From Chloroflexota bacterium (lineage in GTDB: Bacteria > Chloroflexota > Limnocylindria > Limnocylindrales > CSP1-4), in NCBI GenBank assembly GCA_021812735.1, contig JAKAMV010000011.1, positions 1-34,895 of the forward strand: a stretch of DNA of 34,895 nt. The letters run 5' to 3'. The notes under the pieces are model-generated. The model ran no database searches. It was not told the origin of the DNA and was given only the letters and a program-made list of their open reading frames with translations. Below are positions 19,649 through 27,126 of this stretch, in pieces. Made by a program: the position numbers and the translations under genes. Position 1 is the first letter of the stretch; the number at the start of each line of letters is the position of its first letter.

Positions 19649-21192
19649 GCCGGGGCCTCGCCGCCCAGCCGTTCGACGAGATCGGCCACCAGCACCTCGA
19701 GGCCGACCCCGAGGCGGTCGCGGACAGCCTCGTCGAGGCCGATGCCCTGGGACGCCTTCACCAGCACCACGTCGCCCGGCCGCAGCCGCGCCAGCACCTC
19801 GTCGGCGGCTGCCCGGCGGCCGGCCGCGCGCACCACGCTCGGGGGCGGCATGCCGGCCGCGATCGCCCCGTCCGCGATCCCCGAGGCGGGCTCGCCCGCC
19901 TCGCCGGCCGCGACGACCAGGAGGTCCGCCGCGGACGCGGCCGCCGCGCCTGCCGATTCGTGGCCGGCGGCCGAGGCATCGCCCAGTTCCATCATGTGGC
20001 CCAGCACGGCCACGCGCCGGCCGGGCAGCCCGGAGAGCAGCTCGAGCGCGGCCCGGACCGAGCCCGGCGATGCGTTGTACGCGTCGTCGACGATCGTGAC
20101 GCCGCCCGCGCGGTGCACCGCCGAGCGGTGCGGCGCCGAGCCGCCGGCCACCATGCCCGGCACGATCTCGTCGAGCGTCATCCCCGCGGCGAGCCCCACC
20201 GCCGCGCCCGCCAGGGCGTTGTCGACCGCGAGCCGGCCCAGGGCCGGGATGGCGACCTCGCGCCGCCCGGCGGGCGTCACCAGCGTGAACGCCATCCCCT
20301 CGAAGCCGCGCGGGACCACCGCCGCCGCGCGCACGTCGGCATCGGGCGCGAAGCCGTAGGTCACGACCCGCGCCGGCGTCCGGCGGGCCATGCGGCGCAC
20401 GCGCTCGTCGTCCGCGTTGAGCACCGCCACGCCGCCGTCCGCGGCCGGGGGCAGCGCCTCGACGAGCTCCGCCTTCGCGTCCTCGATCGCCTCGATCGAG
20501 CCCAGCCGCGACAGGTGGACGGGCTGGACGGCGGTCACGACGCCGATCGCCGGCCGGGCGATTGCCGCGAGGTCGCGGATCTCGCCGCTGGCGTACATGC
20601 CCATCTCGAGCACCGCGGCCTGGTGCTCCGGGCCCAGGTCCAGCACGGTGAGGGGCAGGCCCACCTCGTTGTTGCGGTTGCCCTCGGACCGGAGGGTGGC
20701 GAAGCGGCCGGCGAGCACCGCAGCGACGGCCTCCTTGGTCGAGGTCTTGGCGATCGACCCGGTCACGCCCACCACGATGGGCGAGAAGCGCGCGCGCCAC
20801 GCCGCGGCCACCGCCTGCAGCGCCCGGAGCGGGTCGGCCGCCAGCACCGCCGTGACATCCCCCAGCGCCTCGAGGGGCGGCTCGCCCGCCGCGAGGTCCG
20901 GCTCGCGGCCGATGAGCAGCGCGGCCGCGCCGGCCCGCGCCGCATCGGCGAGGAACCGGTGGCCGTCGGTCCGCTCGCCGGGCAGCGCCGCGAACAGCAT
21001 GTCCGGCTGCACCAGTCGAGAGTCCACAGCGCCCCGTCGCGCGGGCCTCGACCCGCGCCGCAGCAGGCGGCCGCCGGTCGCGGCCACCAGATCGTCCGCC
21101 GTGAGGCGGGGGCGGTCGGAGACAGGGCCGGCGGCGTCGGCCGTCGGCTGGACAGGGCGGGTCACGGCCCCGAGTGTCGCATGGACGCTCAC
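19645..21192 (-). CDS. murF: UDP-MurNAc-tripeptide--D-alanyl-D-alanine ligase MurF
   Basis: A Mur ligase that adds D-Ala-D-Ala to the UDP-MurNAc tripeptide. The 515 residues show VDSRLVQPDMLFAALPGERTDGHRF (in part), the P-loop IVVGVTGSIAKTSTKEAV, RSEGNRNNEVGLPLTVL, LEMGMYASGEI, VLNADDERVR, and the C-terminal IVDDAYNASPGSVRAALELL followed by AVLGHMMELGD. Many relatives have VTGSNGKT at the P-loop; here it is VTGSIAKT. The ATG overlaps the ftsI stop (ATGA) and the stop overlaps mraY. murE, usually just before murF, is missing. Confidence 0.96.
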   Translation of the reverse strand: MSVHATLGAVTRPVQPTADAAGPVSDRPRLTADDLVAATGGRLLRRGSRPARRGAVDSRLVQPDMLFAALPGERTDGHRFLADAARAGAAALLIGREPDLAAGEPPLEALGDVTAVLAADPLRALQAVAAAWRARFSPIVVGVTGSIAKTSTKEAVAAVLAGRFATLRSEGNRNNEVGLPLTVLDLGPEHQAAVLEMGMYASGEIRDLAAIARPAIGVVTAVQPVHLSRLGSIEAIEDAKAELVEALPPAADGGVAVLNADDERVRRMARRTPARVVTYGFAPDADVRAAAVVPRGFEGMAFTLVTPAGRREVAIPALGRLAVDNALAGAAVGLAAGMTLDEIVPGMVAGGSAPHRSAVHRAGGVTIVDDAYNASPGSVRAALELLSGLPGRRVAVLGHMMELGDASAAGHESAGAAAASAADLLVVAAGEAGEPASGIADGAIAAGMPPPSVVRAAGRRAAADEVLARLRPGDVVLVKASQGIGLDEAVRDRLGVGLEVLVADLVERLGGEAPA

Positions 21193-23015
21193 GGAGCGGC
21201 CTGGGGCGAAGGCGGCACCTCCTGCGTGTCGGGCAGCAGGTACGGCGTGGTGATCGCGTCGTGCGCGATCCGGCGGAAGAGCTCAAACGACATCACCGGC
21301 ATCTCCAGCTCCCCCTGGCGGATGACGGTCGGCCGACCCTCCTCGATTCTGACCGCCAGCACCAGGTCCGGATGGCCCGGAGTGCGGGCGATGTACCCGA
21401 CGAACGAGTAGTTGAAGAGGTTGACCTTCCAGTCGTTCGTGGCCGTGTCCCAGATCTGCGCCGTGCCCGTCTTGCCGCCCACCTCGTAGCCCGGGATCAC
21501 GGTCCGGGAGCGGTAGTAGGGCACGCTGGACACGACCTCCCGCATCATCCCCGTGAGCGTGGTGGCGAGCTGCGGGGTCATGACCCGACCCTTCGAGATC
21601 GCCGTCGTGTCCTGGTTGCCGATGGACTTCACGACGCGCGGCTGCACGAGCGTGCCGCCGTTGAGCATGGACGCGTAGGCCTGCGCGAGCTGGATCGGGG
21701 TGACGGCCATCCCCTGCCCGAACGAGGCGTTGGCGAGGTCGATCTGGCGCCACGGCGTCACCGACGGGTCGTGGATGATGCCGGCGACCTCATTGGCGAC
21801 GTCGATGCCCGTCTTCTGGCCGAAGCCCAGCGTGAGCCAGGTGTTGTACAGGATCCGCGACGCCTGGGCCGTGGTGCCCAGCCGCATCGCCGCCTGGGTC
21901 GCGACCACGTTGCGCGACCACGCCACGCCCTTGGCGAACGTCATGCGGGGCATCGGCTGCTTGTTCGCGTCGTGCACGTGCGTGGCGCCGTGGTCGAGGA
22001 TCAGCTGCCCCGGGTCGTTGAACATGGTGGTCGGCTTCACCGCGCCCGTGCCGATGACCGCGTCGGCGGTCATCATCTTGAACACCGAGCCGGGCTCGTA
22101 CACGGTGGACACGATCGGGTCCACGAACACGCCCGGGTCCGTGTTGGCCAGCTGCTCGTAGTCGTTGGCGTCGTAGGACGGGTAGCTCGCGTACGCGTAG
22201 ACCTCGCCGTCGTAGGGGTCCATGACGACCGCGGAGACCCGCTTGGCGCGGTCCGCGATCCAGGCCGCAAGCAGCTCCTGCTCGACGGCCATCTGGAGCG
22301 ACGCGTCGATGGTGAGCTCGACGTCCTTGCCCGGGTAGCCCTGCTCCACCACCGTCGAGGTGTCGGGGATGAGATTGCCCGCCCCGTCCTGCTGCGCGGC
22401 GACCACGGTGTCCTTGCCCGCCAGCACGGACTGGTAGTACTGCTCCACGCCGTACTGGCCCTGCCCCGCGCGGTTCACGAAGCCCAGCAGGTGCGCGGCC
22501 AGCGTGGTCCCCGGAGCGCCGCCCGGTTGGGTGTACTGGCGCAGCTCCTCGGGCGTGAGGATCAGGCCGAAGGCCGCGGGCTCGGACCCGCCGCTGGCGG
22601 CGCGGATCGCGTCGGACTGGTCGGGGGTGAGGTCGTGGGCCAGCACCGCGTACGGCCGGCCCGAGGTGACGAGCCGGGTGACCAGCTGCGCAGCGTCGCC
22701 CGTGAGCCCCAGGACCTGCACCACCGTCGCCGCGGTCGCCGCCTGCTGGCCCGGCGTGAGGTCCTTGGAGTCGATCGCAAGCAGGTCGCGCGACACGCTG
22801 GTGGCCAGGAGGACGGTGCCGGTGCGGTCGTAGATCGAGCCGCGCTGGGTCGGGATCGAGTAGGTCGTGGACGACTCTCGCACGGCCATCGCCGCAAGCT
22901 CGTCGCGGCGGGTCACCTGCCAGTAGGCGAGGCGCACGCCGAGCGTCCCCGCCACGACGATGAACGCGAGCAGGATGAGCAGCGCGCGGACCCGGGAGTC
23001 CGTCCGGCCAAGCAC
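21189..23015 (-). CDS. ftsI: Division transpeptidase FtsI / class B penicillin-binding protein
   Basis: The septal transpeptidase partner of FtsW. The 608 residues comprise an N-terminal membrane anchor (RALLILLAFIVVAGTLGVRLAYW), the class B entry motif RGSIYDRTGTVLLATS, a dimerisation domain (ELRQYTQPGGAPGTTLAAHLLGF, in part) and the transpeptidase domain with SXXK at Ser310 (EPGSVFKMM), SXN as WSRN, and KTGTA at Lys515. No PASTA repeats are present. The start is GTG 23015 with SD GGAGG about 9 nt upstream, 15 nt after the FtsL-like gene. Confidence 0.97.
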   Translation of the reverse strand: MLGRTDSRVRALLILLAFIVVAGTLGVRLAYWQVTRRDELAAMAVRESSTTYSIPTQRGSIYDRTGTVLLATSVSRDLLAIDSKDLTPGQQAATAATVVQVLGLTGDAAQLVTRLVTSGRPYAVLAHDLTPDQSDAIRAASGGSEPAAFGLILTPEELRQYTQPGGAPGTTLAAHLLGFVNRAGQGQYGVEQYYQSVLAGKDTVVAAQQDGAGNLIPDTSTVVEQGYPGKDVELTIDASLQMAVEQELLAAWIADRAKRVSAVVMDPYDGEVYAYASYPSYDANDYEQLANTDPGVFVDPIVSTVYEPGSVFKMMTADAVIGTGAVKPTTMFNDPGQLILDHGATHVHDANKQPMPRMTFAKGVAWSRNVVATQAAMRLGTTAQASRILYNTWLTLGFGQKTGIDVANEVAGIIHDPSVTPWRQIDLANASFGQGMAVTPIQLAQAYASMLNGGTLVQPRVVKSIGNQDTTAISKGRVMTPQLATTLTGMMREVVSSVPYYRSRTVIPGYEVGGKTGTAQIWDTATNDWKVNLFNYSFVGYIARTPGHPDLVLAVRIEEGRPTVIRQGELEMPVMSFELFRRIAHDAITTPYLLPDTQEVPPSPQAAP

Positions 23016-23030
23016 GATCGCGGCCCTCCG

Positions 23031-23438
23031 CTAGCGGGCCTGGACGACGAGCGGCGCCGCGAGGGGCCCGAGGCCGTACCCGACGGCGAGCGTCTTGATG
23101 GCGGGCGCCTTGCCGAGGCGGTTCAGGTCGTTCTCGATGTCGGCGGCCTGGTCCTGGAGCTGTCGCGCCTCGGTGGCGAGGTGGTCGGTCTCGTAGCCGG
23201 TCGCGGACACGCGGATGTCCTGGGAGAGCGAGAAGAACGCGCCGGCGAAGGCGACCACGATCATCGCCAGCAGCAGTGAGAGCCGAGACGGGCCGCGGCG
23301 AGCGCGCACCGCCGCCCGGCGACGACGTCGGGAGACGGCGGGGGTCGTGTCCCGCGCCCCGACGCCGATGCCGACATCGAGCCGCGGCACGCGCGGGAAG
23401 GCGACGGCGCGCTGGCGCGCGCCCTGGTAGACCGCCAT
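23031..23438 (-). CDS. ftsL: FtsL-like bitopic septum protein
   Basis: A 135-residue protein with a basic cytoplasmic N-terminus (SRRRRRAAVRARRGPSR), one membrane helix at about residues 53-72 (LSLLLAMIVVAFAGAFFSLS) and a coiled-coil-like segment (DHLATEARQLQDQAADIENDLNRLG). It ends in a hydrophobic segment, GYGLGPLAAPLVVQA. FtsL diverges fast in sequence, so the call rests on topology, size and its position directly before ftsI. It starts 3 nt after the stop of the 65-residue gene. FtsL is expected to bridge FtsQ, FtsB-like partners and the FtsW/FtsI synthase. Confidence 0.78.
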   Translation of the reverse strand: MAVYQGARQRAVAFPRVPRLDVGIGVGARDTTPAVSRRRRRAAVRARRGPSRLSLLLAMIVVAFAGAFFSLSQDIRVSATGYETDHLATEARQLQDQAADIENDLNRLGKAPAIKTLAVGYGLGPLAAPLVVQAR

Positions 23439-23441
23439 GGG

Positions 23442-23639
23442 TCAGTCGCCCAGCGAGAAGTAGAGGCGCGGCGAGCGCGGATCGAGGAACGCGAAGCGGT
23501 CGGCGAGGACGTTCCGGCCGAGCTCGTCCAGCTCAGCCTCGAACGGCTCCTGGGCGAGATCGCGGCCGCGACGCTCCGACAGCTCGTGCTGGCGGCGGCC
23601 GTAGCTCTTGCGGCGGGAAGATTGGTGGCGCTTGCTCAC
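23442..23639 (-). CDS. Small basic protein of the dcw cluster, unknown function
   Basis: A 65-residue protein (MSKRHQSSRRKSYGRRQHEL, then a more acidic half ending SPRLYFSLGD). The GTG start at 23639 is preceded by a perfect SD (GGAGGAGG, about 7 nt away), the best ribosome site in the cluster, and the stop lies 3 nt before the FtsL-like start. This argues strongly that it is real. I do not recognise a domain. The N-terminal half looks like an unstructured RNA- or membrane-binding basic segment. Its position suggests a lineage-specific division or ribosome-linked role; that is inference. Confidence 0.75.
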   Translation of the reverse strand: MSKRHQSSRRKSYGRRQHELSERRGRDLAQEPFEAELDELGRNVLADRFAFLDPRSPRLYFSLGD

Positions 23640-23763
23640 GGGACTCCTCCTCCGTGGGCGGTGCCGGCGGTTGCCGGTCGGACGGGATCGAGGTGGCTGG
23701 CGGCTGCGGTGCGGTCGGTGGGCTCCTCCTCTGCTGTGGCGTTGGGCTCCTGCTCGGCGGCGG

Positions 23764-24711
23764 TCAGGCGGCGAGCCGCTCGGCGGCCCGGAGGCGGGCG
23801 CTGCGCGCCCGTGGATTGGCGTCGATCTCGGATTCGGTGGGCGTCATCGACGGACGCGTCACGAGGCGCAGGCGCGGGGACCGGCCGCAGACGCAGACCG
23901 GTGACTCGGGCGGACAGACGCACCCGCGCCGCTCGGTGTTGAGGAACCGCTTGACGATCCGGTCCTCGAGCGAGTGGTACGAGAGCACGACCAGCCTTCC
24001 GCCCGGCCGGAGCAGGTCCACCGCCGCCGCCAGGCCGGCCTCCAGGGCGTCGAGCTCGCCGTTGACGGCGATCCGGAGCGCCTGGAACACGCGCGTCGCG
24101 GGGTGCGTCCGCCGCGGCAGGCGCGGATTGCCGGGGACGACCCGCTCCACCAGCGCGGCCAGGTCCTCGGCGGTCTGGACCGGCGCGGCGGCCCGGGCGG
24201 CGACGATCGCCTTCGCGATGCGCCAGGCGGCCGGCTCCTCGCCGTACTTGCGGAAGAGGGCCGCGAGCTCGTCGGCGGACAGCGTCGCCAGGAGCTCGCC
24301 GGCCGGCACGCCGCGGCTGGTGTCGAAGCGCATGTCGAGCGGCCCGCCGGCACGGAAACCGAAGCCGCGGTCGGTGTCGGCCAGCTGGAAGGACGAGAGG
24401 CCCAGGTCGAACAGCAGCCCGTCCACGGCGCCGAACCCCGCCGCCGGCGCCACCTCCGCCAGCTCGCGGAAGTTGGCCCGGCGCAGCACCAGTCGATCGC
24501 CGAACCGGGCCAGCCGCCGGCCCACGCGCTCGATCGCCGCTCCGTCGGCGTCGAGCCCGAGGACGCGCCCGTCGGGGCTGGCGGCCTCCAGGATCCGCTC
24601 GGTGTGCCCACCGCCGCCGACTGTGGCGTCGATCTGGAGGCTGCCGGGCTGGGGGGCGAGCGTCCCGAGGACCTCGTCCGGCATCACCGGCTGGTGCCCT
24701 ACCTCCATCAT
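23764..24711 (-). CDS. rsmH: 16S rRNA (cytosine-1402-N4)-methyltransferase RsmH
   Basis: A SAM-dependent methyltransferase (formerly MraW). With ATG 24711 the protein has 315 residues and begins MMEVGHQPVMPDEVL, matching the family start and length. A start at 24759 would add 16 untypical residues. It shows DATVGGGGHTERIL (SAM loop), GLDADGAAIERV, DGLLFDLGLSSFQL, RGFGFRAGGPLDMRFD, RIAKAIV, FQALRIAVNGEL and LVVLSYHSLEDRIVKRF. A GGAGG sits immediately before the double ATG. It follows mraZ; a 124-nt spacer without a gene separates it from the small basic protein. Confidence 0.97.
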   Translation of the reverse strand: MMEVGHQPVMPDEVLGTLAPQPGSLQIDATVGGGGHTERILEAASPDGRVLGLDADGAAIERVGRRLARFGDRLVLRRANFRELAEVAPAAGFGAVDGLLFDLGLSSFQLADTDRGFGFRAGGPLDMRFDTSRGVPAGELLATLSADELAALFRKYGEEPAAWRIAKAIVAARAAAPVQTAEDLAALVERVVPGNPRLPRRTHPATRVFQALRIAVNGELDALEAGLAAAVDLLRPGGRLVVLSYHSLEDRIVKRFLNTERRGCVCPPESPVCVCGRSPRLRLVTRPSMTPTESEIDANPRARSARLRAAERLAA

Positions 24712-24770
24712 TCCTCCAACAGCCTGGCTGCGGATCCCGAGCGGACCCTGGAAGCGCATGTGGTGCGACG

Positions 24771-25214
24771 TCAGATCCCCATCCCGCTGACGAGCTGCGC
24801 GAAGGCCGCCTCGTCGTCCAGGACTGCGCTCTGGGCGTCCCAGCGGTCCTGGGACCAGAGCTCGACGCGGTTCTGGAGGCCCACGACCACGACCTCGCCC
24901 TCCAGGCCCGCGAACTCCCGCAGGTGCTGCGGCAGCAGGATCCGGCCCTGCCGGTCCAGCTCCAGCCGCACCGCCTTGCCGAACAGCCGGCGCTCAAGGG
25001 CCCGGGTCCGAGGGTCGGTCATCGGCAGCGCCGCGACGCTGCTCGTGATCCGGTCCCACTCGTCGTCCGGCAGGATCGCGAGGCAGGTGTCGAGCCACTG
25101 CGCGACGTGGAACATGCCGGCCAGCTGGGCACGCATCTTCGACGGGACGGCGAGGCGCCCCTTGTCGTCGATCTGGTGCCGGTACAGGCCCACAAATTCG
25201 TTGTCGCTGGACAC
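24771..25214 (-). CDS. mraZ: Transcriptional regulator MraZ
   Basis: An AbrB-fold DNA-binding repressor of the dcw operon. The 147-residue form from GTG 25214 (MSSDNEFVGLYRHQ) matches the family length. An in-frame GTG at 25301 would begin inside the operator and is rejected. Both SpoVT/AbrB-like repeats carry the DXXGR motif (IDDKGRLAVPSKMRAQL and LDRQGRILLPQHLREFAG). It is the first gene after the promoter and MraZ boxes at 25286-25346, as expected for autorepression. Confidence 0.95.
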   Translation of the reverse strand: MSSDNEFVGLYRHQIDDKGRLAVPSKMRAQLAGMFHVAQWLDTCLAILPDDEWDRITSSVAALPMTDPRTRALERRLFGKAVRLELDRQGRILLPQHLREFAGLEGEVVVVGLQNRVELWSQDRWDAQSAVLDDEAAFAQLVSGMGI

Positions 25215-25285
25215 GTGAGCTGGCTCGCTCCTGACGTCGATGGGGTTCGGGAGGCGGTTCTGGCGACCCTTGAGGGCTCGCTCTC

Positions 25286-25311
25286 CCCCACTTTCCTCCA
25301 CTTCGCCCCAC
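25286..25311 (-). promoter_or_regulatory. MraZ operator: three GTGGNG boxes
   Basis: On the minus strand GTGGGG, GTGGAG and GTGGGG (25311-25306, 25301-25296, 25291-25286) repeat with 4-nt spacers, giving an exact 10-bp period on one helix face. This is the known MraZ box arrangement. It lies just downstream of the -10 box, around the predicted transcription start. Confidence 0.88.
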
Positions 25312-25318
25312 TCGGGGC

Positions 25319-25346
25319 ATCATACAGCGCCGAATCGGTGCGTCAA
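25319..25346 (-). promoter_or_regulatory. Promoter of the dcw operon
   Basis: TTGACG (25346-25341), a 16-nt spacer and TATGAT (25324-25319) on the minus strand match 5/6 and 5/6 sigma70 consensus bases. The start is predicted near 25312, giving a leader of about 98 nt before mraZ GTG 25214. Confidence 0.85.
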
Positions 25347-25366
25347 CGCTGAAATCACGGCCTCTT

Positions 25367-25383
25367 GCCCCGAAGTGCGGGGC
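25367..25383 (-). terminator. Short hairpin between the LysM gene and the dcw promoter
   Basis: GCCCCG-AAGTG-CGGGGC forms a 6-bp stem with a 5-nt loop, downstream of the LysM gene in its direction and just before the dcw promoter. It has no T-tract, so terminator function is uncertain. The remainder of 25384-25546 shows no gene. Confidence 0.3.
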
Positions 25384-25546
25384 CGTCGCCAGGCGTGCGG
25401 CACGGGCCAGGGCGCCTTCGTCCGTGCTGCGGCGGCCCGATCCGGCCGCAGCGGGCGCGCGTGCAGGCGGGCGTGGGGCCACGCGGGCGTGGGACGATGT
25501 GGGGAGGCGGGGCCCGATGGCGGGCCGAGTTGGCCCGGTGCTGGGG

Positions 25547-26374
25547 CTAGCGGGTCGGCGTGGGGATCTTGAGCTGGTCGCCCGGGCGGATCCCGTGCTT
25601 CTCGGCCGGGTTCCACGCGTAGATAGTGTCCAGCGGCACGCCGAACCAGTGGGCGATGCTGAACAGGTTGTCGCCGGCCCGGACCGTGTAGACGTAGCAG
25701 CCCGCCTGCCCCGGGCACGCCTTGAGGACGGCGAGGCGCGAGGCGGATGGGCCGCCGGACGGCGACGGCAGGGCACTCGGCGGTGCGACCGGCGACGCCG
25801 TCGCTGCCGGCGCCTGCGCGGCCGACGGTGTGACGCCAGGCGCAGGGGTCGACACGGGCGGCTGCGACGGGGGCTGCGTCGGCCCGGGCGTCGTGACGGC
25901 ACTCGCGGCCAGCGTCGACGCCGAGGGCGTCGGCGACATCGCTGCCGCCGCTCCCGACGGCAGCGCCGAGGCGGGGAGGTCGATGCCGCCGCGCTGGATC
26001 ACGAACCCGAACGAGATCCCGGCCGAGAGGCCCAGCACGACCAGCGAGGCCGCGATCACCCGCGGGACCGGAGGCGTCCGGATCGGACCGTGGGCGGCGG
26101 GCCTGGGCGGGGCGATCCGTCGCCGGTAGCGCGGGCAGTCGACATGGCCGGCGCGGAGGCAGACCAGCTCCTGCTGCTGGCGGGACAGCAGCCGCGGGCC
26201 GTTGATCGCGACGCAGCGGTGGTCGTCGCTGGGCTCCGCCTCGGGGTCGACCAGCAGGCCGTCGGACTCCAGGCGCAGGAAGGGGCAGTCCGCCGATCGC
26301 GGCACGGCGGGCTCCACCCGCGACGGACCGGTCGTGCCCTCGTCCGGCCCCGATCCCGCGGGCGCCCCCCACAA
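25547..26374 (-). CDS. Single-pass membrane protein with N-terminal Cys motif and C-terminal LysM domain
   Basis: A roughly 275-residue protein in three parts. The N-terminal cytoplasmic region has a conserved-looking Cys/His pattern (CPFLRLESDG, DHRCVAI, ELVCLRAGHVDCPRY). One membrane helix follows (VIAASLVVLGLSAGISFGFVI). A long Pro/Ala/Thr/Ser linker then leads to a LysM domain (YVYTVRAGDNLFSIAHWFGVPLDTIYAWNP, in part; IRPGDQLKIP). The outer LysM part should bind peptidoglycan. The Cys/His part may bind zinc; this is inference. The start is probably TTG 26374, or a GTG shortly downstream. It is divergent from the Cys mini-protein gene and precedes the dcw operon on the same strand. Confidence 0.85.
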   Translation of the reverse strand: MWGAPAGSGPDEGTTGPSRVEPAVPRSADCPFLRLESDGLLVDPEAEPSDDHRCVAINGPRLLSRQQQELVCLRAGHVDCPRYRRRIAPPRPAAHGPIRTPPVPRVIAASLVVLGLSAGISFGFVIQRGGIDLPASALPSGAAAAMSPTPSASTLAASAVTTPGPTQPPSQPPVSTPAPGVTPSAAQAPAATASPVAPPSALPSPSGGPSASRLAVLKACPGQAGCYVYTVRAGDNLFSIAHWFGVPLDTIYAWNPAEKHGIRPGDQLKIPTPTR

Positions 26375-26441
26375 CAGCGGCTCGCTCAGGGCTGGTGCCT
26401 CCAGATCGCACGGTCGAGCAACGCGCTCGCGCCCCAGACGG

Positions 26442-26461
26442 CCCGAGTCTAGTACCTCGGG
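26442..26461. repeat. Inverted repeat in the divergent spacer before the LysM gene
   Basis: CCCGAG-TCTAGTAC-CTCGGG is a 6-bp inverted repeat with an 8-nt centre. The centre holds TAGACT on the minus strand, a possible -10 box for the LysM gene, so it could be an operator. On the plus strand TTGTCC-N18-TAGGCT just to its right may serve the Cys mini-protein gene. Confidence 0.35.
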
Positions 26462-26577
26462 ATGCTTGTCCGCCTCGATTCGGCGGTGCTAGGCTCCGCC
26501 GAGCCGACCGCTTGAGGTGTCGGCGCTACAGTTGCCGCACCTCCCCTCCGAGCACGAGGCACCCGCGCAGACCCGTC

Positions 26578-26835
26578 ATGGCGCTCCCGCTGTCCTCCAC
26601 CTCAACCGGCACCGCGCCACGCGAAGCGGACGCCACGCGCCTCGCGCCGCACCGGATCAAGCGCTGCAACTACCGGCGCCTGATCTCCATGGAGCGGCCG
26701 CGGGAGCGGGTGTACGAGGTGGAGTGCCTCTACCCGGACCGCAAGCTGCCCATCCCGCTGGGCGACCTGGACTCGGCGATGCCGATCTGCAACGCGTGCA
26801 CCGCCGCGCACATCTTCCGGGCGGACGAGGAGTAG
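26578..26835 (+). CDS. Four-cysteine mini-protein, unknown function
   Basis: An 85-residue protein from ATG 26578. The N-terminal third is variable and Thr/Ala-rich; the rest (KRCNYRRLISMERPRERVYE, VECLYPDRKLPIPLGD, ICNACTAAHIFRADEE) looks conserved. Four cysteines (RC, EC, C-X2-C) could form a zinc ribbon. Codon use is strongly GC3-biased like true genes of this window, and the shadow frames are not. I do not recognise a named family. It stands alone on the plus strand, divergent from the LysM gene. Confidence 0.72.
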   Translation: MALPLSSTSTGTAPREADATRLAPHRIKRCNYRRLISMERPRERVYEVECLYPDRKLPIPLGDLDSAMPICNACTAAHIFRADEE

Positions 26836-27042
26836 GCCCCCCGGACCTGATCGCCCACCGGGCGATGGCGTGGACGGTCGGGCGCCTCCTGTCCGCTTGG
26901 GCTCGCAGTGCTCGGTCGCGCGGCATCGATCCCAGCTGACAGACGCGCAGCCGAGCCAGGTGTGAGCGAGGGTCCCTGATGGCTGCCATTGCGCCTCCGA
27001 CGCGTCCGCCACGCCGTTGTCGTCTTCGGCCGCCACCGCAAT

Positions 27043-27116
27043 AGCCTCGACGGCCGTGATCGTTCTCCGAAGATCGCGGTCACCGGAGTAGGTTCCCTGT
27101 CGGTCACCGTACGAAC
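27043..27116 (-). pseudogene. Deletion scar of a tacAT-like toxin-antitoxin locus
   Basis: Read on the minus strand, 27116-27076 matches the antitoxin leader and first codons at 30863-30815 (GTCCGTACAGTGAC..., SD region, TGACCGC). Directly joined to it, 27077-27043 matches the end of the GNAT toxin (DLRRTIEAVE in the intact gene, DLRRTITAVE here). Nearly all of the antitoxin and toxin body is gone. The joint falls at ATGA/GTGA-type start codons, suggesting short-homology deletion. The rest of 26836-27126 shows no gene. Confidence 0.7.
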
Positions 27117-27126
27117 CCCCGCGGGC

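Noticed and set aside
18671..21286. MraY reading frame extended by more than 500 codons upstream
   Set aside because: The extra part is an out-of-frame reading of murF; mraY starts at ATG 19648 with an ATGA overlap.
21174..23279. Plus-strand frame antisense to ftsI and the FtsL-like gene
   Set aside because: Low-complexity shadow of verified minus-strand genes.
25215..25301. Longer MraZ from GTG 25301
   Set aside because: It would start inside the MraZ boxes and add 29 residues not typical of the family.
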